Shown: positions 35,859 through 44,759, numbered from the stretch's first letter. The stretch: 64,000 nucleotides of DNA from CAYLMM01 sp964646035 (GCA_964646035.1 CAZYDJ010000001.1:14806-78805), one strand, 5' to 3'. The notes: a model not told the origin generated them from the sequence alone. Numbers and translations are program-made.

Positions 35859-36413
35859 CTAGTACATGGCCTTGATGCGGCCCCAGGTCGAATCCTGGTT
35901 CTCCACCAGCGTGTTGCCGATCAGACGGATCGCCCAGATACCGGCTTCCTGCGCCGAGATCGCCAATCTGTCCGCTTCCGGCGGAGCGCTCAACGTGATC
36001 GTCTGGGCCAGCGTGGTCGTGCTCGAGGCGCTGCCGGACGGGGTCGCGCCGGTATAGAGAAACGCCCGGGTGCTGCCCGCCATGTGGGCCTCGTAGACGT
36101 CTATCTCCACCGAAGTGATCCCTTCGATGTTCGTGAGATCGACTTCGATGCGTCCGCCCATCACGTACGGCCCGGTCCCGGCGGAGACATCGACCCAGGT
36201 GACGATGCAGTAGCCGGCCCCGACCGCGTCCTCGGCCGTAGTGCTGACGTAGCACAGCATGCAATTGCCCTGTTGCCAGTCGACATCGCATACCGGCGGG
36301 TTCGGGCTCTGTGACAGATCGATGGTGATTGTCTCAGCCAGAGCGGGAACCGCCAAGGATGCCGACATCAGGACAATGACCAAGATCCCTGCCCATAAAC
36401 GATTTGCAGACAT
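35859..36413 (-). CDS. Small secreted protein with C-terminal W-G-x-[IV]-K-x-[LM]-Y tag
   Basis: The start is ATG 36413 (MSANRLWAGIL), with GGGGGAGG just upstream. The product has 184 residues: a signal peptide ending PALAE, then a beta-rich domain with four cysteines near the N-terminus (CDVDW, CMLCYV, GYCIV) that could form disulfides. The C-terminus is DSTWGRIKAMY. A nearly identical ending closes the unrelated secreted protein at 61132-61747. Function unknown; a carbohydrate-binding-like jelly roll is possible but not shown. Confidence 0.75.
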   Translation of the reverse strand: MSANRLWAGILVIVLMSASLAVPALAETITIDLSQSPNPPVCDVDWQQGNCMLCYVSTTAEDAVGAGYCIVTWVDVSAGTGPYVMGGRIEVDLTNIEGITSVEIDVYEAHMAGSTRAFLYTGATPSGSASSTTTLAQTITLSAPPEADRLAISAQEAGIWAIRLIGNTLVENQDSTWGRIKAMY

Positions 36414-36536
36414 GACCTCCCCCTTCGGAAAATTAATCCGGAACCCAACGGTCATGTTCGGATGATATCACAAAATCAGATGGAATTTATAGATTATCAA
36501 AACCGACTGCAGCGACGACATCCGGCCGGAACGGAT

Positions 36537-37664
36537 TCAGATCCCTCCGGTCTCCTTGCTGCGCCAGATATACCAGGTCGCCAGGGAACGGTAGGGACGC
36601 CACTTTTCGGCGGCTTTCTCGATGGTCGCGGTGTCCGGTTCGGCCGCCAGCCCGTAAAGCGCCTGGAATCCCTGTCGTAAGCCCAGATCGCCGACCGGCA
36701 ACACGTCCAGGCGACCGAGATGGAAGATCAGGAACATCTCGGCCGACCAGCGGCCCAGGCCGCGCACCGCGGTCAACGATTCGATCACGGCCTCGTCGTC
36801 GAGGCGGGACAGCCGGGGCAGGTCCAGCCTGCCGTCGCCCACCCGGGACGCCAGATCCCGCAAGTAGGAGATCTTGGGGAAGGATAGGCCGACGGAGCGC
36901 AGGTCGGTATCGGAGAGCGAATCCAATTCGCCGGGCGCGGGAAAACCGGGACCGGAGGTAAGAGAGATCACCCGGCCGGCTATGGTCGCCGCCGCCTTCA
37001 TCGAAAGCTGCTGGTGAACGATGGATTCGACCAGAACGTCATAGGGGTCGCCGGGAGGGCCCACCCGGGGCAGATAAGGCCCGGCCAGGTCGATGACCTG
37101 CCGCAAACGGCGATCGCATTGCCTGAGCTGGGCGATGCCGGCGGCGTGATCCGGATTCAGGACCACCCCCTCGGCGAAGAGCATCCTGGCCTTGAGCCGC
37201 GGACCGCCGGACGCTGAAAAACCGCCGAGGAATCTTTGCGCGGTGATCACGCGATGGCAGGGAACCACCATCGGCACCGGATTGGCCCCCATGGCCCCGC
37301 CGACGGCCCTGGCGGCGCCCGGGCTCCGACAGCGGGAAGCCAGTTCGCCGTATGTCGTCACTTCGCCGGGGTCGACGCGCCTCAGGGCGCGATAGACGCG
37401 GCGATAAAATGCGGGACAGCCGGAAAGGTCAACCGGGACGTCGCGCAGGTCGTCGGGACGGCCCGATAGATGGGCGACCACCCGGCGGATCAGCCGGCGG
37501 GCGGGCAACGGCGTACGTGGCGTCGCTTCCAGCCGCTCGGAAATCCTGGCGCGATCGTCCCCGGGCAGCAGGAACACGTCGATGCCGCCGCGGGTCCAGG
37601 CGAAAGCGCAACCGCCGATAGGCGTGTCGAAGACACAGGCTCCGGGCTTCTCTTGGCTGAACAT
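36537..37664 (-). CDS. Fusion of methylated-DNA-cysteine methyltransferase and AlkA-like DNA glycosylase
   Basis: A 375-residue two-domain DNA repair protein. Residues 1-165 are an Ogt/MGMT-type domain (TTYGELASRCRSPGAARAVG, active-site Cys136 in VPCHRVI, GGFSASGG) that removes O6-alkyl groups by suicide transfer. Residues about 180-375 are a helix-hairpin-helix glycosylase: YDVLVESIVHQQLS, hairpin TAVRGLGRWSAEM, and catalytic Asp326 in LPVGDLGLRQG, as in AlkA. In most bacteria these are separate proteins, or AlkA is fused to Ada. No Ada-type zinc domain is present. A good promoter lies 50 bases upstream and it is divergent from a DUF5916 gene. Confidence 0.9.
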   Translation of the reverse strand: MFSQEKPGACVFDTPIGGCAFAWTRGGIDVFLLPGDDRARISERLEATPRTPLPARRLIRRVVAHLSGRPDDLRDVPVDLSGCPAFYRRVYRALRRVDPGEVTTYGELASRCRSPGAARAVGGAMGANPVPMVVPCHRVITAQRFLGGFSASGGPRLKARMLFAEGVVLNPDHAAGIAQLRQCDRRLRQVIDLAGPYLPRVGPPGDPYDVLVESIVHQQLSMKAAATIAGRVISLTSGPGFPAPGELDSLSDTDLRSVGLSFPKISYLRDLASRVGDGRLDLPRLSRLDDEAVIESLTAVRGLGRWSAEMFLIFHLGRLDVLPVGDLGLRQGFQALYGLAAEPDTATIEKAAEKWRPYRSLATWYIWRSKETGGI

Positions 37665-37714
37665 CGAACTCCCCGGGAAAACGCCCCGCCAAGGGGCCGT
37701 GATTCGTAGCTGGC

Positions 37715-37743
37715 ATTATATCCGTCGGCCGCAATGAAGCCAA
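37715..37743 (-). promoter_or_regulatory. Promoter of the Ogt-AlkA gene
   Basis: On the minus strand TTGGCT, a 17-base spacer and a perfect TATAAT (37720-37715) lie 50 bases before the ATG at 37664. Confidence 0.55.
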
Positions 37744-37750
37744 TTTGTTG

Positions 37751-37779
37751 TTCAACGACAACGGCGAACATCCTATGAT
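37751..37779 (+). promoter_or_regulatory. Promoter of the DUF5916 gene
   Basis: TTCAAC, a 17-base spacer and TATGAT (five of six) lie about 70 bases before the ATG at 37848. The -35 box is only seven bases from the -35 box of the divergent Ogt-AlkA promoter. Confidence 0.45.
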
Positions 37780-37847
37780 GGCGGGGATCGATCGCTCGCG
37801 ACCTGGCGGGCAAATTCCATCTCGAATCCGACCGGAGAACCGAATTG

Positions 37848-40091
37848 ATGAACTTATCGCCCCGCCGGTTTTCGCCCGCCGCAATCGCCGTCGCGTCAGG
37901 CCTTCTCTGTGTCCTGTTCGCCTCTCCCTCTTCCGCCGCAACCGACGAATCGCCCCTGAACGTGCCGCTCGTCTCTTCGGGGGTGGACGTGGACGGCGTG
38001 CTCGACGAACCCGTCTGGAGCCGGGCCCGGCGGCTGGAGCTCACCTACGAAGTCGAACCCGGCGACAACATCCCGCCCCCGGTCAAAACCGCGGTATTGA
38101 TCGCCTACGACACCAACCGCCTGCTGGTGGCCTTCGTCGCCGACGATCCCGATCCGGGCTCGATCAGGGCGCGCATTTCGGATCGGGACGGGCTATATGA
38201 CGACGACTGGGTGTCGATCGTGCTGGACACCTTCAACGATCAGCGGCGCTCGTTCACTTTCTTCTGCAATCCCCTCGGCGTTCAGGCCGACGGCGTCGAG
38301 ACCTCGACATCGGGAGTGGACATCTCCTGGGACGCCATCTGGGAATCGGCGGGACGGATCACGGCCGAGGGATACGTCGTGGAGATGGCGATTCCGTTCT
38401 GTTCCCTGCGCTTCCAACAAAGCGAAGGGGATCAGATCTGGGGATTCGACGCTGTGCGCCTCTGGCCGCGGCAGGATCGGCACAAGATCGGGCTCGTTCC
38501 CCGCGACCGGGACAACGACTGTTATCTCTGCCAGACGGCCGCCATAGTCGGTTTCTCGGGCGCTGCTCCCGGCCATAACCTGGAGATCGATCCCACGTTT
38601 TCGATGCTGTGGACCGATCAGCGGTATCCCTTCCCCGGGGGCGACTTCCACCAGATCGAGCGGCGGAGGGAGCCGGGCATCACCGCGCGCTGGGGATTCA
38701 CTCCGAATCTGACCCTGGCCGCAACCGCAAACCCGGATTTTTCCCAGGTCGAGGCCGACGCCGCCCAGCTCGAAGTGAATACTCCGTTCACGCTCTTCTA
38801 CCCGGAAAAACGACCGTTCTTCATGGAGGGCGCCGATTACTTCACATCCCGCCTGCGCGCCGTCCATACCCGCACCCTGCTCGACCCCGTCTGGGGAACG
38901 AAGGTGGCCGGCAAGGAGGGGGCCGACGCCGTCGGGGCGTTCTTCGTCCGCGACGACAAGACCCGGCTGCTTTTTCCCGGTCCTGAATCATCGAGCGTGC
39001 GGGATCTGGACCGTCAATCATCCAACGCCGCCGTACGTTGGCGGCGCGACCTCGGCGGAGCGTCCCAGGTAGGACTGATCGCCACCGACCGCGAGTCGGG
39101 AAACTACTCGAACCGGATGGCCGGAGCCGATGCTTCGATCCGACTGACCCGCAGCGACCGGCTGCAGGTGCAGTGGTTGGCGTCACGCACCGATTATCCC
39201 GAAGACATCTCCCGCGCCTTCGGCCAATCCGCCGAGCCCTTCAGCGGCCAGGTCGTCGATGTCCTGTTCAACCACGGCACCCGCGACCTGGATGTCTACG
39301 GCGTCTTCCGGGACGTCGACGACGAGTTCAGGGCCGACCTGGGGTTCATGCCCCAGGTGGGACATCGATTCTGGGAAGGCGGAGCGGACTGGACCTGGCG
39401 CCGGCGCAGCGGTTCCTGGTTCAATCTGCTTTCGCTCGGCGCCGCCGGATTCCGCCAGGAAAAGAGCGGCGGCGAAATGCTGCTGGAGGCGGGAGTCTTC
39501 GAGATGAACTACCGCGGCCCCAGCCAGTCCTACTGCTGGGTCTCGGCCAACTTGGGCCGGCGGGGGTTCCGCGGCCGGGAATTCGACGACGACCACGTCG
39601 AGTTCGAGGCGGGGATCCTGCCCAACGGCTGGCTGGCCCTGTCCGTGGAAGGCGATATCGGCGACGGCATCGATGTGGAAAACGTGGAGCAGGGCAACCG
39701 CATCATGTTGCGGCCGATGATCGAGGCCCGCCTGGGCCGGCATCTATCGGTTGTCCTGGACCACGCCTACGAGCGGATGCGCGAGAACGGTGAGCATCTC
39801 TACACCGACAACCTGAGCCAGGCCCGGTTGGTCTGGCAGCTGGATCGCCGCACTTTCCTGCGCGCCATCCTCCAATACGAGGATCTGGATCGTAATCCAT
39901 CCCTCTACCCGGATTATTTCGAAGAAAAACAAAAGGCGCTGTTCACGCAGTTGCTCTTTTCCTACAAACTGAATCCCCAGACCGTGTTTTTCCTGGGATA
40001 TTCGGATAATCGATACGGCGACCAGGATATCGACTTGACCAGGGGCGATAGAACCATATTCATGAAGATCGGTTACGCTTGGATGATCTAG
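37848..40091 (+). CDS. Secreted CBM9-like/DUF5916 outer-membrane protein
   Basis: The ATG at 37848 follows GGAG at about 11 bases; a TTG lies just before it. The product has 747 residues with a signal peptide ending SSAAT. Residues about 35-215 form a CBM9-like domain (GVDVDGVLDEPVWSRA, LLVAFVADDPDP, DDDWVSIVLDTFNDQRRSF, YVVEMAIPF). The rest is a DUF5916-type barrel (NPDFSQVEADAAQLEVNT, FYPEKRPFFMEGADYF, then strands to YAWMI). Members are common in Bacteroidetes-like lineages and are thought to be outer-membrane proteins linked to glycan use; the function is not established. It is followed by a hairpin terminator. Confidence 0.85.
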   Translation: MNLSPRRFSPAAIAVASGLLCVLFASPSSAATDESPLNVPLVSSGVDVDGVLDEPVWSRARRLELTYEVEPGDNIPPPVKTAVLIAYDTNRLLVAFVADDPDPGSIRARISDRDGLYDDDWVSIVLDTFNDQRRSFTFFCNPLGVQADGVETSTSGVDISWDAIWESAGRITAEGYVVEMAIPFCSLRFQQSEGDQIWGFDAVRLWPRQDRHKIGLVPRDRDNDCYLCQTAAIVGFSGAAPGHNLEIDPTFSMLWTDQRYPFPGGDFHQIERRREPGITARWGFTPNLTLAATANPDFSQVEADAAQLEVNTPFTLFYPEKRPFFMEGADYFTSRLRAVHTRTLLDPVWGTKVAGKEGADAVGAFFVRDDKTRLLFPGPESSSVRDLDRQSSNAAVRWRRDLGGASQVGLIATDRESGNYSNRMAGADASIRLTRSDRLQVQWLASRTDYPEDISRAFGQSAEPFSGQVVDVLFNHGTRDLDVYGVFRDVDDEFRADLGFMPQVGHRFWEGGADWTWRRRSGSWFNLLSLGAAGFRQEKSGGEMLLEAGVFEMNYRGPSQSYCWVSANLGRRGFRGREFDDDHVEFEAGILPNGWLALSVEGDIGDGIDVENVEQGNRIMLRPMIEARLGRHLSVVLDHAYERMRENGEHLYTDNLSQARLVWQLDRRTFLRAILQYEDLDRNPSLYPDYFEEKQKALFTQLLFSYKLNPQTVFFLGYSDNRYGDQDIDLTRGDRTIFMKIGYAWMI

Positions 40092-40110
40092 GCCTTTCCA
40101 GGGCAACAAA

Positions 40111-40139
40111 AACGGCTAAATCCCGTAGTTTCAGCCGTT
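40111..40139 (+). terminator. Probable terminator of the DUF5916 gene
   Basis: AACGGCT at 40111-40117 pairs with AGCCGTT at 40133-40139, extended by AAA/TTT with a bulge, 20 bases after the stop. Only a short T-run follows. Confidence 0.5.
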
Positions 40140-40247
40140 GCGTTTCCTGGAATGACCGCCGACCCATCACACCATATCCGGCGCCTTCCGCAATCAGCGT
40201 CTCCCGCCGACGCGTCGATCGGATGCAACGCCGCTCGGGAGCCGTCC

Positions 40248-43200
40248 ATGAATAACCATCCGATTCCAGCCTCCGGCAGGGCTCTGTCTGCCCTCGCGGT
40301 AGTCCTCATCGCCGTCCTGGCGATAGGCGCCGCCGCCACCGCCTCCCCCGCCGACAACAGCAAGCCGCTTTGGATGCGCGAGCCCGCCATCTCGCCGGAC
40401 GGACAGACCATCGTCTTCCGCTATCTGGGCGATCTGTGGCGGGTGCCGAGCGAAGGAGGCGAAGCCGTCCGGCTGACGGTGAACGCAGCCTTCGACACCA
40501 GCCCCGTCTGGTCGCCCGACGGAAGCCTGTTGGCCTTCGCATCCGACCGCTACGGCAATTTCGATGTCTTCCTGATGCCGGCCGCCGGGGGAAGCGCCAC
40601 CCGGCTGACTTTCAATTCCGCCGCCGACGCCCCGACCAGCTTCACCTCCGACGGCGGGAACGTGCTCTTTTCCTCGACCCGGGTGGATGATCCGGCCAAC
40701 ATCGAGTATCCCCACCCGCGAGCCCTGCCCGAACTGTATTCGGTGCCGGTCTCCGGAGGGCGGCCCACTCAGGTGCTGACGACTCCGGCCGCCGACGCCG
40801 TCTACGACCGCGCCGGCAAGAGGATGGCCTACACCGACCGCAAGGGCCTGGAGGATCTCTATCGCAAGCATCACCGTTCTTCCTTCGCCCTGGACGTTTG
40901 GCTTTACGATGTCGCTTCCGGCGAGCACGCCAAACTGACCGGCTTCGACGGCGAGGATCGCGAACCGGTGTGGACGCCCGATCAGAAAGGGCTGTTCTTC
41001 CTCAGCGAACGCGACGGCACCTTCAACGTCTGGCGGATGGACCTCGCCGATCCCGACGGCCCGGTCCAGTTGACCCGACATACCCGCCATCCCGCCCGCT
41101 CCCTGAGCGGCAGCGATGCGGGAGACCTCTGCTACAGCCAGGACGGCGAGATCTGGCTGCTCGCATCCGGAACTTCCGAACCGCGGAAACTCGAGATATC
41201 GATCATCGCCGGCGACCGCGAAAATCCGGCCGAGTATCTGGCGTTGAACAAGCGGATCACGGAGATCTCGATCTCGCCGGCCGGCAAGGAGATGGCCTTC
41301 GTGGCCCGCGGCGAGGTCTTCGTCTGCTCGATCGAGCACGGCCTCACCCGCCGCATCACCGACACTCCGCAACAGGAACGGTCCGTCGACTTCAGCCCCG
41401 ACGGCAGGTCGTTGATCTACGCCGGCGAACGCGGCGGCAGCTGGAACCTCTATCGGGCCGACATCGCCCGCGACGAGGATCCGTTCTTCTACAACGCGAC
41501 GATCGTCGACGAGACGCCGGTCCTCGAATCGGGCCATGAAACGTTCCAGCCCAGCTGGTCGCCCGACGGCGGCGAAGTCGCCTTCATCGAGGACCGCACC
41601 GTGTTGCGCGTCATAAACCTGGATTCGGGCGAGATCCGCACCGTGCTGCCCGGCGACCGCAACTATTCCTACGCCGACGGCGATCAGTGGTACGACTGGT
41701 CTCCCGACGGCAAGTGGTTCCTCGTCACATTCCTCAGCCCCAAGCGCTGGTCGGAAGATGTGGGCCTGGCTCCCTCCTCCGGAAAGGGCGAGCTGATCAA
41801 CCTCACCTTCAGCGGCTACGAGGACTCGGCTCCGCGCTGGGCCATGAAGGGCGAGATGATGTTCTGGTTCTCCGACCGCAACGGGCTGCGCCGTCACGGC
41901 GGCGGCGGCTCGCAGCACGACGTTTTCGCATCATTCTTCACCGAGAAGGCCTGGGACCGGTTCCGGCTGAGCGAAGCGGAGCTCGAGCTCGCCAAGTTGG
42001 CCGAGGATAACGCGGAAAAGGCCGAGAAGGACGACGACAAGGGTAAGAAGGACGAGAAGGGCGAGAAGGACGGCGACAAGAAGGCCAAGAAGCTGCCGAG
42101 CGGCTTCACGCCTCCCGAGCCGATGGATCCGGTCAAGCTGGATCTCGACCGCATCGAGGATCGCACCCTGCGCCTGACCACCCACTCCGCCCGCATGGCC
42201 GACGCCGTGCTCACCCCGGACGGCGAGCAGTTGCTCTACCTCGCCCAGTTCGAGGAGGGCTTCGATCTCTGGAGCTACAAGCACCGCGAGAAGGAGATCA
42301 AACGTCTGGTCAAGCTGGACGCGGAACGGGCCGGCGACCTGATCATGGGCCCCGAGGGCAAGAAGGTCTACCTGCTGGCCGACGGCAAGCCGATCGGCGT
42401 GGAAATCGAGTCGGGCAAGATGAAGCCGGTGGGATTCGACGCCCACATGAACCTGGACCGCTCCGCCGAGCGGGAATACCTCTTCGAGCACGTCTGGCGC
42501 CAGATCCACCAGAAATTCTACCAGCAGGATATGCACGGCGTGGACTGGAAACGCTACAAGGCTGATTACGCCGGCTTCCTGCCCCACATCAACAACAACT
42601 ACGACTTCTCCGAACTGCTCGACGAGATGCTGGGCGAGTTGAACGCTTCGCATACCGGGGCCGGCTACGTTCCCGACGGGGAAGGCGGCGACAAAACGGC
42701 GGCGCTGGGCGCCTTCTTCGATCCCGATCACGGCGGAGACGGACTGAAAATCGCCGAAATCATGCCCAAGAGCCCGTTGCTGAGGGACGGCACGCGGATC
42801 GAGCCGGGAGTTATCATCGAGAAGATCGACGGCATGACCGTCAAGCGGGGCGAAAACTACTTCCCGCTGCTGAACCACAAGGCCGGCAAGGCGGTGCTGC
42901 TGTCGTTGCGCGAGGCCGACGGCAAGGACCGGTGGGAAGAAACGGTCAAGCCCATATCCCGCTCCCGGCAGAACGCATTGCTCTACGAACGCTGGATCGA
43001 ATCCCGCCGCGCCGAAGTCGAACGCATCTCCGGCGGCAGATTGGGCTACGCGCATATCGCCACGATGAGCGACCGGTATTATCGCGAAGCGTTCTCCCAG
43101 ATCCTCGGACGCTACAGCGACAAGGAAGGCCTGGTGGTAGACACCCGATTCAACAACGGCGGCAACCTGACCGAAGTGCTCTGCACTTTCCTCAGCGGCA

Positions 43201-43598
43201 AACGTTTCTCGCGAAACGTTCCCCGCGGCCAGCAGATAGGCGAAGAGCCCTGGTCCCGCTGGCATCGGCCGTCGATCGTCCTGATGAACGAGGGCAACTA
43301 CTCCGACGCCCACTATTTCCCGTGGGCCTATCGAGAGCTGGGTATCGGCAAACTGGTCGGGATGCCGGTTGCCGGAACCGCGACCGCGGTCTGGTGGGAG
43401 AGCCTCCAGGATCGCTCGCTCTACTTCGGGATGCCGATGGTGGGAGTGATGGACAACCAGGGCCGACTGCTGGAAAACCGGCAGCTCGAACCCGATTTCC
43501 TGGTGGACAACGATCCTGTCTCGGCGGCCGCCGGCCGGGATCTCCAGTTGGAAAAGGCAGTGCAGGAACTGCTGGCCGAGATCGACGCCGCGAAGTAG
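40248..43598 (+). CDS. Tricorn-like protease, S41 family
   Basis: I place the start at ATG 40248 (MNNHPIPASGRAL), giving a signal peptide ending ATASP; the open frame reaches back to 40152. The product has 1116 residues. Two beta-propellers made of TolB/WD-like blades come first (EPAISPDGQTIVF, SPVWSPDGSLLAF, DFSPDGRSLIY), then a Lys/Glu-rich linker near residue 600, a C1-like helical part (VWRQIHQKFYQQDMHG), a PDZ domain (ALGAFFDPDHGGDG, EPGVIIEKIDG) and an S41 core with the likely nucleophile Ser1019 in NEGNYSDAHYF followed by GIGKLVGMPVAGTA. Known Tricorn enzymes trim oligopeptides in the cytosol; the signal peptide here puts it in the periplasm or outside. Confidence 0.9.
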   Translation: MNNHPIPASGRALSALAVVLIAVLAIGAAATASPADNSKPLWMREPAISPDGQTIVFRYLGDLWRVPSEGGEAVRLTVNAAFDTSPVWSPDGSLLAFASDRYGNFDVFLMPAAGGSATRLTFNSAADAPTSFTSDGGNVLFSSTRVDDPANIEYPHPRALPELYSVPVSGGRPTQVLTTPAADAVYDRAGKRMAYTDRKGLEDLYRKHHRSSFALDVWLYDVASGEHAKLTGFDGEDREPVWTPDQKGLFFLSERDGTFNVWRMDLADPDGPVQLTRHTRHPARSLSGSDAGDLCYSQDGEIWLLASGTSEPRKLEISIIAGDRENPAEYLALNKRITEISISPAGKEMAFVARGEVFVCSIEHGLTRRITDTPQQERSVDFSPDGRSLIYAGERGGSWNLYRADIARDEDPFFYNATIVDETPVLESGHETFQPSWSPDGGEVAFIEDRTVLRVINLDSGEIRTVLPGDRNYSYADGDQWYDWSPDGKWFLVTFLSPKRWSEDVGLAPSSGKGELINLTFSGYEDSAPRWAMKGEMMFWFSDRNGLRRHGGGGSQHDVFASFFTEKAWDRFRLSEAELELAKLAEDNAEKAEKDDDKGKKDEKGEKDGDKKAKKLPSGFTPPEPMDPVKLDLDRIEDRTLRLTTHSARMADAVLTPDGEQLLYLAQFEEGFDLWSYKHREKEIKRLVKLDAERAGDLIMGPEGKKVYLLADGKPIGVEIESGKMKPVGFDAHMNLDRSAEREYLFEHVWRQIHQKFYQQDMHGVDWKRYKADYAGFLPHINNNYDFSELLDEMLGELNASHTGAGYVPDGEGGDKTAALGAFFDPDHGGDGLKIAEIMPKSPLLRDGTRIEPGVIIEKIDGMTVKRGENYFPLLNHKAGKAVLLSLREADGKDRWEETVKPISRSRQNALLYERWIESRRAEVERISGGRLGYAHIATMSDRYYREAFSQILGRYSDKEGLVVDTRFNNGGNLTEVLCTFLSGKRFSRNVPRGQQIGEEPWSRWHRPSIVLMNEGNYSDAHYFPWAYRELGIGKLVGMPVAGTATAVWWESLQDRSLYFGMPMVGVMDNQGRLLENRQLEPDFLVDNDPVSAAAGRDLQLEKAVQELLAEIDAAK

Positions 43599-43664
43599 GC
43601 GGATCGATTCCCCGGTCGCCGGCCGATGCCGGAGCCGGAACCGGAGCCGGAACCGGACAAGACA

Positions 43665-43694
43665 GAAGCCCCGCCGCTGATGCGGCGGGGCTTC
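43665..43694. terminator. Strong terminator between convergent genes
   Basis: GAAGCCCCGCCGC (43665-43677), loop TGAT, and GCGGCGGGGCTTC (43682-43694) form a perfect 13-pair stem followed by ATTCTCTC. It lies between the Tricorn-like gene and the facing RRM gene. A short tandem of CCGGAGCCGGAA-like units at 43631-43657 precedes it. Confidence 0.8.
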
Positions 43695-43716
43695 ATTCTC
43701 TCAGTCCCGAAAGACC

Positions 43717-43998
43717 CTACCAGCGAGGGCCGCGATCTCCGCGATCTCCACGCGGAGGACGGGGACGGGCTTCGTTCACCGTCAGGTTCCTGCCCTCCCA
43801 GGCCTGACCGTCCAGAGCCGTGATGGCGGCCCTGGCCTCGTTCTCTTCCGGCATCTCGACAAAACCGAAACCGCGAGAGCGGCCGGTCTCCCGATCAGTG
43901 ACGATGGAAGCATTGTCGACCTTGCCATGCTCGGAGAAGAGCTGGCTCATGCCTTCGTCGGTGGACTGGAAGCTCAGGTTTCCAACATAGATTCTCAC
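43717..43998 (-). CDS. RNA-binding protein with a single RRM domain
   Basis: A 93-residue protein starting at GTG 43998 (read as MRIYVGNLSFQ), with AAGGA ten bases upstream. RNP2 is IYVGNL and RNP1 is SRGFGFVEM, with the helix TDEGMSQLFSEHG, so the RRM is complete over residues 2-80. A Pro/Arg/Gly/Asp-rich tail follows. Such short glycine- or arginine-tailed RRM proteins are typical of cyanobacteria and other phyla and are often cold-induced. The transcript leader is about 105 bases long, which would suit post-transcriptional control. Confidence 0.9.
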   Translation of the reverse strand: MRIYVGNLSFQSTDEGMSQLFSEHGKVDNASIVTDRETGRSRGFGFVEMPEENEARAAITALDGQAWEGRNLTVNEARPRPPRGDRGDRGPRW

Positions 43999-44110
43999 AG
44001 CGGGCTCGTCCTTCTGTCTTCGGGCAGCCGTTTGTCCCAACTCAGCTCGACTGGGACGCATCCGGCCTGATCCCGACTTGATACACACCGGCCCCCGGCC
44101 GGATAGCAAT

Positions 44111-44140
44111 TTTATAGTACTCAAATCCGGAAAAATCCAA
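44111..44140 (-). promoter_or_regulatory. Promoter of the RRM gene
   Basis: On the minus strand TTGGAT (44140-44135), an 18-base spacer and TATAAA (44116-44111). It predicts a leader of about 105 bases before GTG 43998. Confidence 0.5.
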
Positions 44141-44176
44141 GGGAATCCGCCTGAATCATCAATTTTGAATTACGCA

Positions 44177-44202
44177 AAACGGGGGCCCTTGCAGGCCCCC
44201 GT
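44177..44202 (-). terminator. Terminator of the sigma/anti-sigma/TM2 operon
   Basis: On the minus strand AACGGGGGCC pairs with GGCCCCCGTT and is followed by TTGCG; counting the stem end there are four Ts. It lies 20 bases past the stop of the TM2-type gene. Confidence 0.7.
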
Positions 44203-44222
44203 TGATGCTGAAAAAACCGGAA

Positions 44223-44759
44223 TCAGACTGTCTTCTGCTTTTCCTTGCGGCCCTTCACCACCAGCCAGGCGCCGCCGACAATGATCAGCACCGACCACCA
44301 ATCCTCGATCCACTCCATCGAAACGTCGAATTTCGATTCCAGCAGGATGAGCGTTCCGATGATGATCAATACGCTTCCGCCGGCGATGGTGCCGCCCCGG
44401 CCCGGCATGAGGAATCCCTCGGGAATGATCGCCGGTTTACCTTCGGCCATGGCCTGGTTGACCAGGCTCGCCCGACGTACCGCGTCGATGATGTTATAGA
44501 GGCAGAAGAATCCCAGGAAGATGCCCAGCAACGGCTCCAGCCCCACCACGCCCATGCTCAGGGCCGTAACCGTGACGGCGAAGATCGCCATGTGGATGAA
44601 ACCGAGCTGGTAGTACCCCAGGTAGATCTGCCCCAGTCCGGGCATCAGCGAGAGGAACCCCGCCAGCGTCGGCGACTTGGCGGTGAAGTAAGGGTTGTGC
44701 CTCGTGCCGTCTCCGGCGCCTATTTTCTGCTGATCCTGCGAATCGTAGTTGGTGTTCAT
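44223..44759 (-). CDS. TM2-domain membrane protein
   Basis: A 178-residue protein. After a hydrophilic start come a TM2-like pair of helices (PTLAGFLSLMPGLGQIYLGYY, interrupted by the Gly/Tyr turn) and further helices (IHMAIFAVTVTALSM, LLGIFLGFFCLYNIIDA). The C-terminal pair GGSVLIIIGTLILLESK and WWSVLIIVGGAWLVVKG resembles DUF5668/LiaF-type membrane segments seen next to anti-sigma factors. It is the third gene after the ECF sigma and zinc anti-sigma genes, with a 45-base gap, so it probably belongs to the same envelope-response unit. Confidence 0.75.
   Translation of the reverse strand: MNTNYDSQDQQKIGAGDGTRHNPYFTAKSPTLAGFLSLMPGLGQIYLGYYQLGFIHMAIFAVTVTALSMGVVGLEPLLGIFLGFFCLYNIIDAVRRASLVNQAMAEGKPAIIPEGFLMPGRGGTIAGGSVLIIIGTLILLESKFDVSMEWIEDWWSVLIIVGGAWLVVKGRKEKQKTV

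Noticed and set aside
40194..41918. A 574-codon minus-strand frame
   Set aside because: Antisense shadow of the Tricorn-like gene, whose propeller and S41 motifs are unmistakable.
43631..43657. Tandem CCGGAGCCGGAA-like units as a possible repeat array
   Set aside because: Only about two short units without spacers; not a CRISPR or satellite array.
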